NCBI GenBank assembly: GCA_902793695.1
Contig: CADBEI010000022.1
Coordinates: 1-52,686, forward strand
Direction: 5' to 3'
Length of the DNA stretch: 52,686 nucleotides
DNA from: an uncultured Pseudomonadota bacterium
Lineage (GTDB): Bacteria; Pseudomonadota; Alphaproteobacteria; RF32; CAG-239
Below are positions 25,475 to 33,783 of this stretch, piece by piece (the stretch's first letter is position 1; each line of letters begins with the position of its first letter). The notes below the pieces were generated by a model. The model was not told the DNA's origin. It worked only from the letters and a program-made list of their open reading frames with translations, and made no database searches. A program made the position numbers and the translations under genes.

Positions 25475-26236
25475 ATGGCTAAAACAGTAAAAAACAAAAA
25501 AGAACCCGCGGTAAAAAACAATGTTGTTACCAAACCGGCGGCTAAATCTCCGGTGCGCGGTCGTCGTGATTTGTCGGACGTTAATCCGGAATTGACCGAC
25601 GCGTTTATTCAAGAGGTTGATGAGGATGTCAAAAACGATAATCTGAAAGAGTTGTGGAATAAATATGGTTTGTTGATTGTCGCTTTTGTTGTATTGGCCG
25701 TTTCCGCGGCGATTTCGTTTGATAAAATTCAGGCATGGAAGATGTTGCGCAACCAAAACCGCACTCAAGAATATATGGCGGCGGCGCAGTTGCAACCTGA
25801 TGCCAATGAAACTATTGCCGCATTGCAAAAAATTTCAGCCGATAATCAAGGTATATTCAGCGATTTTGCCAAGTTGCAGATAGCTAATGTTTTGCTTTCC
25901 GAAAACAAGCAGGATGAAGCTTTTGCCGCTTTGGAAAAATTGCAGGAAGATAAACAAATTAATGAAGAAGTTAAAAATATCGCGCTGATTAAATTGGCTA
26001 CATATAAGGTAGATTCTCTCGGATATGAGGAATTTGCCAAGTTGTTGCAACCGTTGCTTGAGACCAAAAATTCATGGACTCCGGCCGCACAGGATTTGTT
26101 GGCAATGTCAGCAATCAGAAACGGCAACGTTGAAGACGCTAAAGAAATTTATGGAAATATTTTGAAAATAAAAGACTTGCCGGAAAGTTTCCGCAATCGA
26201 ATTCAAGATATGTTGTCATCAATCAGCGATATGTAA
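25475..26236 (+). CDS. YfgM-like TPR protein (ancillary SecYEG translocon subunit family)
   Basis: The 253-residue product has a basic cytoplasmic N-terminus, a single membrane helix (about 68-86, YGLLIVAFVVLAVSAAISF) and a periplasmic region of TPR-like helices (about 100-250). This is the layout of YfgM, which assists chaperones at the Sec translocon. The following genes are bamB and der, the same order as yfgM-bamB-der in enterobacteria, which supports the assignment. Sequence identity to YfgM looks low, so a general TPR_21 membrane protein is the safe reading. An AAGGAAAG site precedes the ATG, and bamB begins 15 bases later. Confidence 0.7.
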   Translation: MAKTVKNKKEPAVKNNVVTKPAAKSPVRGRRDLSDVNPELTDAFIQEVDEDVKNDNLKELWNKYGLLIVAFVVLAVSAAISFDKIQAWKMLRNQNRTQEYMAAAQLQPDANETIAALQKISADNQGIFSDFAKLQIANVLLSENKQDEAFAALEKLQEDKQINEEVKNIALIKLATYKVDSLGYEEFAKLLQPLLETKNSWTPAAQDLLAMSAIRNGNVEDAKEIYGNILKIKDLPESFRNRIQDMLSSISDM

Positions 26237-26251
26237 TTTTCAGAGGTAAAT

Positions 26252-27562
26252 ATGCTTAAAAAAAGTGTTTTGTTGGGATGCGGATGTTTGTTGTCCGTAT
26301 TGGCATTGGGAGCGTGCACCAAAAAGGAATTGCCTGTAGGCACGCGTATTTCGGTATTAACCGAATCAACCGCAATTAAACCTGATGTAACCAACGGTTC
26401 GGCTCAAATTAAAATTGCCGGAACAACGTCGGGTGACTGGTTGCAAAAAGAGGCCAATGCACGTCACGTTATGCCGAATGCTTCGGTCAGCACCGATTTT
26501 AATAAACAATGGAAGTCGGATTTCGGCACAGGAAGCTCCAAGCGCGAAGTGTTGATGGCGCGTCCGCTCGTTAAAAACAATACGGTTTATACTCTGGATG
26601 CCGAGGGGCGTTTGAGCGCGTTCAATCTGACCGACGGTGAAAATCTGTGGCAGGTGGAATTGGTGGCCGAAAATGATAATATCGGCGATATGGCGCTTAA
26701 AGGGGTAGGCCTTGCCATTGATAAAAACACAATTTACATCACCACCGGATTCGGAGTGGTAGTGGCAGCCAAAACCGCCGACGGCAGTAAGATTTGGGAA
26801 AAGAATTTGGGAATGCCGCTCCGAATTGCACCGACGATTGCGGCCGGCAAAGTTTTCGTACAAAGCGCCGACAATCATTTCTTTGCATTGAGTGCCGACA
26901 ATGGCAGTATATTGTGGGATTATGACACGGCTATGGAAAATACCACTTTGATGGGCGGTGCTATGGCGGCATACAGCTCCGAAAATGATATGGTTATCGC
27001 CGGATTTTCCAACGGCGAAGCGCAGGCATTCGGTGCTAATATCGGTACAACGTTATGGGCAACTGATTTGGTGGAAAACAGTTATGCTTATTCTTCGACC
27101 TATTTGCACACCATTAAGGCATCGCCGATTATAGACGGTAATATAGTTTATCTTTTGGGCAGTGCCGATGTGTTTACGGCAATTGATATGCGCAGCGGTG
27201 CGCCGAAGTGGCAGAAGAAAATCGGCGGCACTTTAACGCCGGTGCTGTCGGGCAATACTTTGTTTGTGGTTACCAATAACAATGAGCTGATTGCCGTTGA
27301 TAAGGAAAAAGGGAACGTTCTGTGGGCCACACCGCTTGATTTGGGTAAAAAAGCCGCCAAAATCACGGTTCATGCACCTGTTATGTTAAATAATCAGTTG
27401 GTAGTTGCGCTGTCCGACGGTAATGTGTTGATTTTCAGCCCGCAAACCGGCAAACAAATAGATAAGTTTGACACGGACGAGGATTTGAACTCGGCACCGA
27501 TTGCGGCCGGAGGTTATATTATCTTCACGACCTCAAACGCTAAAATCGTGGCCTATAAATAG
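26252..27562 (+). CDS. bamB: outer-membrane protein assembly factor BamB (PQQ-like beta-propeller lipoprotein)
   Basis: BamB is the propeller lipoprotein of the BAM complex that inserts beta-barrels into the outer membrane. The N-terminus is a lipoprotein signal with lipobox LGAC (Cys22). The mature part is a series of PQQ-type blades with recurring patterns such as YTLDAEGRLSAFNLTDGENLWQ, AAKTADGSKIWE, FALSADNGSILWDYD and TAIDMRSGAPKWQ. The length, 436 residues, is slightly above that of E. coli. It lies between the yfgM-like gene and der, as in other proteobacteria. An AGAGG site precedes the ATG. Confidence 0.93.
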   Translation: MLKKSVLLGCGCLLSVLALGACTKKELPVGTRISVLTESTAIKPDVTNGSAQIKIAGTTSGDWLQKEANARHVMPNASVSTDFNKQWKSDFGTGSSKREVLMARPLVKNNTVYTLDAEGRLSAFNLTDGENLWQVELVAENDNIGDMALKGVGLAIDKNTIYITTGFGVVVAAKTADGSKIWEKNLGMPLRIAPTIAAGKVFVQSADNHFFALSADNGSILWDYDTAMENTTLMGGAMAAYSSENDMVIAGFSNGEAQAFGANIGTTLWATDLVENSYAYSSTYLHTIKASPIIDGNIVYLLGSADVFTAIDMRSGAPKWQKKIGGTLTPVLSGNTLFVVTNNNELIAVDKEKGNVLWATPLDLGKKAAKITVHAPVMLNNQLVVALSDGNVLIFSPQTGKQIDKFDTDEDLNSAPIAAGGYIIFTTSNAKIVAYK

Positions 27563-27571
27563 GAGAAAAAC

Positions 27572-28957
27572 GTGCTTAAAGTTGCAGTCATCGGACGTCC
27601 TAATGTTGGCAAGTCGACGCTTTTTAACCGCTTGGTCGGAAAAAAACTGGCTATTGTGCACGATATGCCGGGGGTGACGCGTGACCGCAAAATGGCACCG
27701 GCCAAGTTTAAGGACTTGGATTTGGAAGTGATTGACACCGCCGGTTATGAATATTCTACTACCGACAATATGGAAAGCCGGATGTGGTTGCAAACACAAA
27801 TGGCCATAAATGATGCCGATGTGTGCCTGTTTTTGTTTGATGCCCGCGCCGGAGTGCAACCTTATGACGAGCAGTTTGCCGACTTGGTACGCCGCACGCA
27901 TAAACCGGTGATTTTATTGGCTAACAAATGCGAGGGCAAACAGCAGGAAAACGGTATCGGCGAGGCATATAAACTCGGGCTCGGCGATCCGATAATTTTT
28001 TCGGCCGAACACGGTATCGGCTTCGATTCGCTTTATGTGGAACTGATGCATTTAGACGAGGAAAAGCAGAAAAAAGAGGCCGAAACCCCGCAAGTTGCAA
28101 CAATAGGGATGCTTCCCGAAGATTTTGAGCCGATAAAAGATAACCGTCCGATTCAGGTGGCGTTTGTCGGTCGACCGAATGTCGGAAAATCAACATTGGT
28201 TAATGCGTTGTTGGGCGAAAACCGTATGCTGACCGGTCCGGAAGCCGGCATGACACGCGATGCCATCACTACCGAATGGAGCTGGCAAGGGCACAAATTT
28301 AATCTGGTGGATACCGCCGGTTTACGTCGCCAATCCAAGGTGGTGAACAGCTTGGAAAAAATGTCGGTGGAAAGCACCAAATATGCGGCCAATATGGCGC
28401 AGGTGGTGGTGTTGGTATTAGATGCCGATGCGGTTTTGGATAAGCAAGATTTGACGATTGCCCGCAATGTGTTGGATGAGGGCAGAGCGTTGGTAATTGC
28501 CGTCAACAAGTGGGATATTGCCAAGCGCAAAGAAACGCTTGAAAAGTTGAATTATAAATTGGAAACTTCATTGACACAGGCCGCCGGAGTGCCGACCGTA
28601 ACCATTTCGGCGCTCAAAAAAGAAGGCCTTGATAAGCTGATGCGCGCGCTGTTGAAGGTGTATGAACGTTGGAATATGCGGATTCCGACCGCGCCGCTCA
28701 ACAAGTGGTTTGCCGATGTGCAGGAACAAAATCCGGCGCCGCTCGGCAAGAATAAACGCCGTATCAAGCTGAAATATATCACCCAAGCCAAAACCCGTCC
28801 GCCGTCGTTTTATATTTTTTCGAGCAATCCGGAGGGCTTGCCGGAATCGTATTTCCGCTATTTGCTCAACAGTTTGCGCCAGACTTTCAATATGGGCGGG
28901 ATTCCGATTCGCATTACCGTGCGCAAGGCGGATAATCCGTATGCGGATAAAAAATAG
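27572..28957 (+). CDS. der: ribosome biogenesis GTPase Der (EngA)
   Basis: Der is a double GTPase needed for maturation of the 50S subunit. The 461-residue product has two complete G domains. The first shows GRPNVGKST (about 7-15), DTAGYE and LANKCE. The second shows GRPNVGKST again (about 203-211), DTAGLRR and NKWD. A C-terminal KH-like domain ends in RKADNPYADKK. The start is GTG, nine bases after the bamB stop, with AGGAG at proper spacing. The last 35 bases of the gene, through the stop, are duplicated 210 bases downstream around a REP-like insertion. Confidence 0.97.
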   Translation: MLKVAVIGRPNVGKSTLFNRLVGKKLAIVHDMPGVTRDRKMAPAKFKDLDLEVIDTAGYEYSTTDNMESRMWLQTQMAINDADVCLFLFDARAGVQPYDEQFADLVRRTHKPVILLANKCEGKQQENGIGEAYKLGLGDPIIFSAEHGIGFDSLYVELMHLDEEKQKKEAETPQVATIGMLPEDFEPIKDNRPIQVAFVGRPNVGKSTLVNALLGENRMLTGPEAGMTRDAITTEWSWQGHKFNLVDTAGLRRQSKVVNSLEKMSVESTKYAANMAQVVVLVLDADAVLDKQDLTIARNVLDEGRALVIAVNKWDIAKRKETLEKLNYKLETSLTQAAGVPTVTISALKKEGLDKLMRALLKVYERWNMRIPTAPLNKWFADVQEQNPAPLGKNKRRIKLKYITQAKTRPPSFYIFSSNPEGLPESYFRYLLNSLRQTFNMGGIPIRITVRKADNPYADKK

Positions 28958-29166
28958 AATAAAACAGTCATTCCTCGAGGTGCGCGGTGCGTCACCTCGT
29001 CAAGGAATCTTATCTTTGCGTAGCGTAATTTTTATATGATTCAGAAGTGGCACTGATGTGCCAAAAGTCGAGATCCCTTGACGCACGGACACGCTGTGCC
29101 GTGCGAGGGATGACATTCTATGTCTTGATGACGCAAGGCGGATAATCCGTATGCAGATAAAAAATA
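28922..29166. repeat. REP-like hairpin element flanked by a 35-bp direct copy of the der 3' end
   Basis: The 35 bases at 28922-28956 (end of der) recur at 29132-29166 with one mismatch. Between them lie about 175 bases with inverted ends GTCATTCCTCG (28969-28979) and CGAGGGATGAC (29104-29114). Two terminal hairpins (GAGGTG/CACCTC near 28979-28999 and CGCACGG/CCGTGCG near 29081-29105) flank a small middle one (TGGCAC/GTGCCA, 29047-29062). This resembles a MITE or a pair of REP units. It holds no gene. Confidence 0.85.
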
Positions 29167-29180
29167 ATCGCATAAAAAAA

Positions 29181-29214
29181 ACTAAGCAAAAGAGGGTTAA
29201 CTCTCTTGCTTAGT
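29181..29214 (-). terminator. intrinsic terminator overlapping the end of a small membrane-protein gene
   Basis: ACTAAGCAA-AGAG pairs with CTCT-TTGCTTAGT (29181-29194 against 29201-29214). On the minus strand eight T follow. The stop codon of the gene at 29197-29418 lies in the loop, so its last codons form one arm of the stem. Confidence 0.85.
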
Positions 29215-29418
29215 ATTTTTCTTTTCAAGCTCTTCGCGTATGATTACGCGAATTGCTTTGAGAATAAATGTTATTGTCAACACGACACTAACGGAGACAG
29301 TTGTCTCCATTACTATCATTGTCACAAAATCATTGTTTTTTACAGCCATGATGGCTGCAAAAAAACCAAAAACGATACCAATAACATTTACAATGATATA
29401 AAAGATATTACTCTTCAT
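29197..29418 (-). CDS. small two-helix membrane protein, 73 aa, unknown
   Basis: Residues about 5-25 and 33-55 are hydrophobic (NIFYIIVNVIGIVFGFFAA; IVMETTVSVSVVLTITFIL), giving two membrane passes, and a charged tail (REELEKKNTKQES) ends the protein. No family is recognised. The intrinsic terminator is built into the last codons. No strong ribosome site is seen ahead of the ATG, and no convincing promoter. It may be a small stress or accessory membrane protein, but this is a guess. It is probably real because of the terminator fit and membrane pattern. Confidence 0.5.
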   Translation of the reverse strand: MKSNIFYIIVNVIGIVFGFFAAIMAVKNNDFVTMIVMETTVSVSVVLTITFILKAIRVIIREELEKKNTKQES

Positions 29419-29429
29419 ACCAGATAATC

Positions 29430-29843
29430 AGAATTTTTACCCAGCCCTGATTTCCATACGGCATTGTCATATTGACTTACTGAATCCAACACTGAAGTTT
29501 GGTCTTTAACACAATATCGATACGAATTTTAAGTCATAACCACATCTCGTCGCTATGGGAGTTTATCAGGCTCCTGTTTCGTAAAGTCATCGTGCTTCAA
29601 TTCCAAACGGTTGGATAAAGCTTGTCAATAAAGGTTCTCCGCAAAACATCAATGTTGCCATCAATATCCGCGGAATTATTATATTTTTTTATTTATCTAA
29701 TTCAAACACAAAAGGATTATGCCTGAAGATAAATAAACACAAAATGTGTATTTAAATCTCAAACATAATCCCTAATTTTATCAACTTCAGTTTACAATAT
29801 TTTTCGGTATAAGTCAAGCAAAACAGATGCCGTCGGTAATGCC
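29430..29843. other. gene-poor stretch with decayed coding traces
   Basis: No intact gene is seen in these roughly 410 bases. On the minus strand, short frames with coding character are broken by stops: one ends YDNAVWKSGLGKNSDYLV near 29425-29530, another is the TnpB-like fragment at 29597-29692. An inverted repeat, aaggattatgcctgaag with matching cataatcc (29712-29728 and 29763-29770), also lies here. The stretch looks like remains of an insertion. Confidence 0.45.
29597..29692 (-). pseudogene. possible remnant of an IS605-type TnpB C-terminus
   Basis: A 31-codon open stretch on the minus strand encodes NNSADIDGNIDVLRRTFID followed by KLYPTVWN and a stop. The segment ADIDGNIDVLRR resembles the RuvC-III end of IS200/IS605 OrfB (TnpB) proteins, whose pattern is about ADxNGxxNILRK. 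Sequence on both sides carries stops and shifts, so nothing functional remains. The match is short and made by eye; another origin is quite possible. Confidence 0.3.
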
Positions 29844-29875
29844 CAAAAAAAAGCCGCCTCATTGCTGAAACGGCT
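29844..29875 (-). terminator. intrinsic terminator downstream of the glmM transcript
   Basis: AGCCG (29852-29856) pairs with CGGCT (29871-29875). On the minus strand a run of eight T follows (29851-29844). It lies 20 bases past the last gene of the glmM run. Confidence 0.65.
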
Positions 29876-29895
29876 GTTTTTTCGGTGTTTGCAAA

Positions 29896-30303
29896 TTAAT
29901 ATCTTTGCTGATTTATCGTTCTTTGTTGATTAATCGGCAAGGTATCCTGAACCTTTTGGTTGCGGGCGTAGCGGTCGAGTTTTTCACCCCAGTTATCTTG
30001 CGAAACATAATAAGCACCGCAAGCCACAACAATCGTCAGCATCAAAACAATCAAATGCCCGAACGAACTTTTGAAAGTGGCCCACCAATCAACTTTATTG
30101 CTGTTCGGAATATACTCGTGTTTCAGCACCAAAGCATAAATCAGACAAATTCCCCACAGCGCAACGTAAACATACGGAATTGAGGCCAACTGGCGATAGT
30201 TGTGCAATCCGTAATAAAAGACGATGTATCCGCTGATACCCAAACCGATGAGCACAATCGGGTTCAACAATATGCTTAAAATAAGTTTGATAAAAGATCC
30301 CAT
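29896..30303 (-). CDS. membrane protein of unknown function, 135 aa
   Basis: Three hydrophobic segments are visible: residues about 8-30, 43-60 and 80-100. They are followed by a Gln/Asn/Arg-rich tail (RNQKVQDTLPINQQRTINQQRY). No family is recognised. ACGGAG precedes the ATG at good distance. It starts 35 bases after the glmM stop on the same strand and shares its terminator, so it is likely in one transcript with glmM. This neighbourhood alone does not reveal its role. Confidence 0.65.
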   Translation of the reverse strand: MGSFIKLILSILLNPIVLIGLGISGYIVFYYGLHNYRQLASIPYVYVALWGICLIYALVLKHEYIPNSNKVDWWATFKSSFGHLIVLMLTIVVACGAYYVSQDNWGEKLDRYARNQKVQDTLPINQQRTINQQRY

Positions 30304-30337
30304 TTATTTTCTCCGTAAAATTATTTTGCCTCTTATG

Positions 30338-31681
30338 TTAAGCACATTTGTTGATACAATCAAGCATAATTTTTGCTTGTGCCGCGGCAATTTCCGCATT
30401 TTCGTCTTCAATTTTGAGGCGCAATACCGGCTCCGTTCCCGATTTGCGAATAATCAGCGAACCGTGTCCGTTCAAATTGGCGTTAACCTCATCAATGCAT
30501 TTTTTTACTTCGGAGTTTTCGAGGATTTTACCGATGATTTCTTTGTTTTCAAAACGCAGATTGTGTGCTTCGGTCGGGAACGGTTGAAATACCGGAAAGA
30601 TTTCGCTGACTTTTTTGCCGCTTTCTTTAATCCCCAAACAAACCACAATCGCCGCCAGCATGGCGTCGCCGGTACGCGAGTAATCGCTCAACACCATGTG
30701 GCCGGATTCTTCGCCGCCGAGATTGCTGCCGACTTCACGCATTTTTTCTATAACGTAGCGTTCGCCGACCGCCGAAGCATAATGTTCCAAGCCGAGCGAG
30801 CGAATGTATTTGCCCAAGCCCATATTGGAATAAAGAGTGGAAACAACGGCGTTGCCTTTTAACAAATTATGCTCTTTTAAGTATTTGGCCAAATAAGCAA
30901 TGATTTGGTCGCCGTTGAGCCGTTTGCCGTTCTCGTCGCAAATAATGATTCTGTCGCCGTCTCCGTCAACTGCCACGCCGAGCATACAGCCGTTTTCAAT
31001 CACTGTCTTGGCCAGATTTTCGGTGTGTTGTGAACCGCAATTTTCGTTGATGTTGTAGCCGTCCGGAGTATCGGATAAGCTGATAACATCGGCGCCGAGG
31101 TATTTGAATACATACGGCAGAATATCGGAAAACGCACCATTGGCCGAATCTAGCGCTATTTTCATACCGTGCAGAGCATTGTCTCCGGCCAGAGAATTGA
31201 CTGCATCGAAATAATCATCAATCCCGCATTCGGCCGGAATAACATCGCCGATTTTGTGTGAGTCGTAATTCGGTGTCGTCGATTCTTGCATCAGTGCTTC
31301 CACTTTGGCGGTGTCAGTATCGGAAAATTTGTCGCCGTCTCGATTGATAAGTTTAATACCGTTATCTTTATACGGATTATGCGAAGCCGTAATCATGATA
31401 CTCATATCGACTTCAAACTCCGGTGTAAGCGTGGTGCAAAGCGGTGTCGGAATAACCCCCAAGTTGAGTACATCGACTCCTTGCGCGGCAAAACCGGCTG
31501 CAAGCGCGCTGAACAGCATCGGACCGGAAATACGTGTGTCGCGTGCAATCGCCACCCGATGATGATTGATACAAAAATTTTTCCCCAGCACATTACCCAG
31601 TTTTAAGCAAAAATCAACCGTCAGCGGATATGTGTTGGCCACTCCGCGCATCCCGTCCGTTCCGAAAAGTTTATCTGCCAT
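30338..31681 (-). CDS. glmM: phosphoglucosamine mutase
   Basis: GlmM converts glucosamine-6-phosphate to glucosamine-1-phosphate on the way to UDP-GlcNAc, feeding both peptidoglycan and lipid A (LpxC is encoded 1.2 kb away). The 447-residue product opens with LFGTDGMRGVAN. It has the phosphoserine loop TASHNP (Ser100), the Mg-binding DGDGDR loop (VAVDGDGDRIIICDE), the sugar-binding GEESGH block and the C-terminal phosphate site RKSGTEPVLR. All catalytic motifs are intact. GGGAG precedes the ATG. Confidence 0.97.
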   Translation of the reverse strand: MADKLFGTDGMRGVANTYPLTVDFCLKLGNVLGKNFCINHHRVAIARDTRISGPMLFSALAAGFAAQGVDVLNLGVIPTPLCTTLTPEFEVDMSIMITASHNPYKDNGIKLINRDGDKFSDTDTAKVEALMQESTTPNYDSHKIGDVIPAECGIDDYFDAVNSLAGDNALHGMKIALDSANGAFSDILPYVFKYLGADVISLSDTPDGYNINENCGSQHTENLAKTVIENGCMLGVAVDGDGDRIIICDENGKRLNGDQIIAYLAKYLKEHNLLKGNAVVSTLYSNMGLGKYIRSLGLEHYASAVGERYVIEKMREVGSNLGGEESGHMVLSDYSRTGDAMLAAIVVCLGIKESGKKVSEIFPVFQPFPTEAHNLRFENKEIIGKILENSEVKKCIDEVNANLNGHGSLIIRKSGTEPVLRLKIEDENAEIAAAQAKIMLDCINKCA

Positions 31682-31710
31682 ATTGTTTTCTCCCGTTAAT
31701 TTTTTGAGTC

Positions 31711-31737
31711 AAAAAGAGCCGCTTTGCGGGCGGCTCT
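31711..31737 (-). terminator. intrinsic terminator after the outer-membrane barrel gene
   Basis: AGAGCCGC pairs with GCGGCTCT around a short loop. On the minus strand five T follow. It separates the barrel gene from glmM, so the two are not simply co-transcribed. Confidence 0.88.
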
Positions 31738-31754
31738 CAAAAGACTTAATGATA

Positions 31755-32369
31755 TTAGAATACGTAACGTAAACCGCCATAAAATTCGTGTGCTTTAACA
31801 TCCATTTTGTGGATGGAGCCCATATCATAATAACGGTAACCGGCATCAACATTGAACTTATTTGTAACTTTCAAAGTCAAACCGCCACCAACAGACCAAG
31901 TGAACTTCGTCGGAGTATTATTGAATACACCGGCCAAATCTTCGGAAGGTTCACCCGGAACATTCAATTCGTCGTGATATTTCATCTTGGTAAAACCGAT
32001 ACCGGCGCTAACATACGGAGACCACCAGTTATACGGCAAAAAGTCGATATAATGATTCCACATAAAAGAGTGTGTCTGGAAAGATAAATCAGAACTCGCT
32101 CCGCCGAAACTGAGTGACCAGTCATCTTTATCACGCCATACATATTCAAGTTCGGTACGATAGTAGTTATAACGATAACCCAAAGCCGCGCCGATCATCC
32201 AAACGTGAGAATCCAATTTATCCATATTCATATTGTTCTTTTTGGAATAGTCGTGCTTGGTTGCACCGGAACGAATACCCAAGTATATACCGTTACAATC
32301 AGCCATGGCTTCTTGAGCCGCAAAAATGCCCAATACCAAAGCCGAAGTTGCCAATAACAATTTTTTCAT
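31755..32369 (-). CDS. outer-membrane beta-barrel protein, 204 aa
   Basis: A Sec signal peptide (about 1-23, ending AMA) is followed by alternating amphipathic strands rich in Tyr, Trp and Gly. The protein closes with YGGLRYVF, whose terminal Phe is the hallmark recognised by the BAM machinery. About eight strands fit the length, as in OmpA/OmpW-like small porin-type barrels or surface antigens. No specific family can be fixed. A strong AAAGGAG site and a dedicated terminator suggest high expression as a single gene, divergent from rnpB. Confidence 0.82.
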   Translation of the reverse strand: MKKLLLATSALVLGIFAAQEAMADCNGIYLGIRSGATKHDYSKKNNMNMDKLDSHVWMIGAALGYRYNYYRTELEYVWRDKDDWSLSFGGASSDLSFQTHSFMWNHYIDFLPYNWWSPYVSAGIGFTKMKYHDELNVPGEPSEDLAGVFNNTPTKFTWSVGGGLTLKVTNKFNVDAGYRYYDMGSIHKMDVKAHEFYGGLRYVF

Positions 32370-32496
32370 ATAAAAACTCCTTTCTTACAGTTATTCTAGT
32401 CATAAAATAACCGATAATACTTAAGATTTAATTAAAAGTTGTGAAAAGGCTTAAAAAACATTGATTTTAAGATAAAATCGGGTTATTTCTTTTAGG

Positions 32497-32899
32497 AAGG
32501 CAATCGGATAGCTGCGTCTCGGAAAGGAAAATCCGAAGATGAGGAAAGTCCGGGCTTCACGGAAACAGGATACCGGATAACGTCCGGCTGGAGCAATCCA
32601 CGGGAAAGCGCCGCAGAAAGTTACCGCCGTGTATATCGCGGTAAGGTTGAAAAGGCGAGGTAAGAGCTCACCGCGTGTGCAGTAATGTATACGGCAAGGC
32701 AAGCCCTATCCGATGTAAGACCAAATTAGGAGAGTTTAATGTTTTGCATTAAATTATACGGGGTGTTTCCGACCCGCTCCAGAGGTAGGTCGCACCAGTC
32801 AAGCGGAGACGTTTGGCGCAGATGAATAGCTATCGCACAAAATCTTTGTCTTTCGAGATAAAGCAAATTGTGTACAGAACTCGGCTTATAGATTGCCTT
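32497..32899 (+). ncRNA. rnpB: RNase P RNA, bacterial class A
   Basis: RNase P RNA is the catalytic subunit that matures tRNA 5' ends. The diagnostic conserved blocks are present in order: GAGGAAAGTCCGGGCTTC (about 32537), the CAGAAAGTTACCGCC region, AAGAGCTCACCGCG, and ACAGAACTCGGCTTATAG (32874-32891). The 5' AAGGCAATC (32497) pairs with GATTGCCTT (32891-32899) to close helix P1. The length, about 403 nt, is normal for alphaproteobacteria. Ends are set by P1 and may be off by a few bases. lpxC begins 25 bases later. Confidence 0.96.
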
Positions 32900-32924
32900 C
32901 AAAATGATTTAAGGGGAGATTAAA

Positions 32925-33782
32925 ATGCCACAAAAAACATTATCGCGTGAAGTTGAAATTATCGGAATCGGGTTACACAGCGGTTGTGAAAGCAAGCTTA
33001 AATTCAAACCGGCACCGGAAAATACCGGTATTGTGTTTGTACGCACGGATTTGAACAACAACAATCGTTTTCCGGCGCTTTATTCGGCAGTTGTCGATAC
33101 ACGTAACTGCACCTGTTTGGGCAATGCCGATAAACAGGTCGTCAGCACTATCGAACATATTATGGCGACATTGGCTATTTTGCAAATAGATAACGCGGAA
33201 ATTGAAGTGAGCGGTCCGGAAGTTCCGATTATGGACGGCAGTGCAAAAGTTTTTTATGAGGCATTGCAAAAAGTGTCGTTAGTTCAGCAAAATGCGCCGA
33301 AAAAATATCTGCGGGTTAAACAGACTGTAGAATTTAAAGACGATAAAGAAAATTATATTGTTTTGCGGCCGGCAGATGCGCTCAAAATACATTTTATCAT
33401 CGATTTCCCGTCAAAAATCGTCGGACATCAGGAATTTAACGGACAAATCACGGCAGATGTTTTTGCCAGAGAAATCGCTCCGGCGCGGACATTTTGCGAA
33501 AAATATCAGGTGGACTACCTGCAGTCAATCGGCCTGATTAAAGGCGGCAGTTTGGATAATGCCGTGGTTTTGGACGGCGAGACGATATTAAATGAGGGCG
33601 GTTTCAGGGTTGATAACGAATGTGTCAACCACAAAACGTTGGATTGTATCGGTGATATGCTGACTTCGGGATATGCCATAAAAGCCGAGGTTGAAGCTTA
33701 TCATACCGGACATTTCCACAATAACGAGGTTTTGAAAAAATTGTTTGCGAATGCAGAAAATTATGAGATAGTTGAGGGTTAA
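32925..33782 (+). CDS. lpxC: UDP-3-O-acyl-N-acetylglucosamine deacetylase
   Basis: LpxC is the zinc deacetylase that commits UDP-GlcNAc derivatives to lipid A. The 285-residue product has the zinc ligands His78 (TIEHIMA), His236 and Asp240 (NHKTLDCIGD), and the catalytic His263 in the GHFHNNE block. The N-terminal GIGLHSG loop is also intact. It is slightly shorter than the E. coli enzyme (about 305) at the C-terminus. AAGGGGAG precedes the ATG. It heads a tight run, lpxC-bamD-recN-uvrC; the stop is separated from the bamD start by a single base. Presence of lpxC implies a lipopolysaccharide or lipooligosaccharide outer membrane. Confidence 0.97.
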   Translation: MPQKTLSREVEIIGIGLHSGCESKLKFKPAPENTGIVFVRTDLNNNNRFPALYSAVVDTRNCTCLGNADKQVVSTIEHIMATLAILQIDNAEIEVSGPEVPIMDGSAKVFYEALQKVSLVQQNAPKKYLRVKQTVEFKDDKENYIVLRPADALKIHFIIDFPSKIVGHQEFNGQITADVFAREIAPARTFCEKYQVDYLQSIGLIKGGSLDNAVVLDGETILNEGGFRVDNECVNHKTLDCIGDMLTSGYAIKAEVEAYHTGHFHNNEVLKKLFANAENYEIVEG

Positions 33783-33783
33783 A

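Noticed and set aside
32451..32702. A minus-strand frame over the RNase P RNA
   Set aside because: The region is explained by the conserved RNase P RNA blocks and the P1 pairing.
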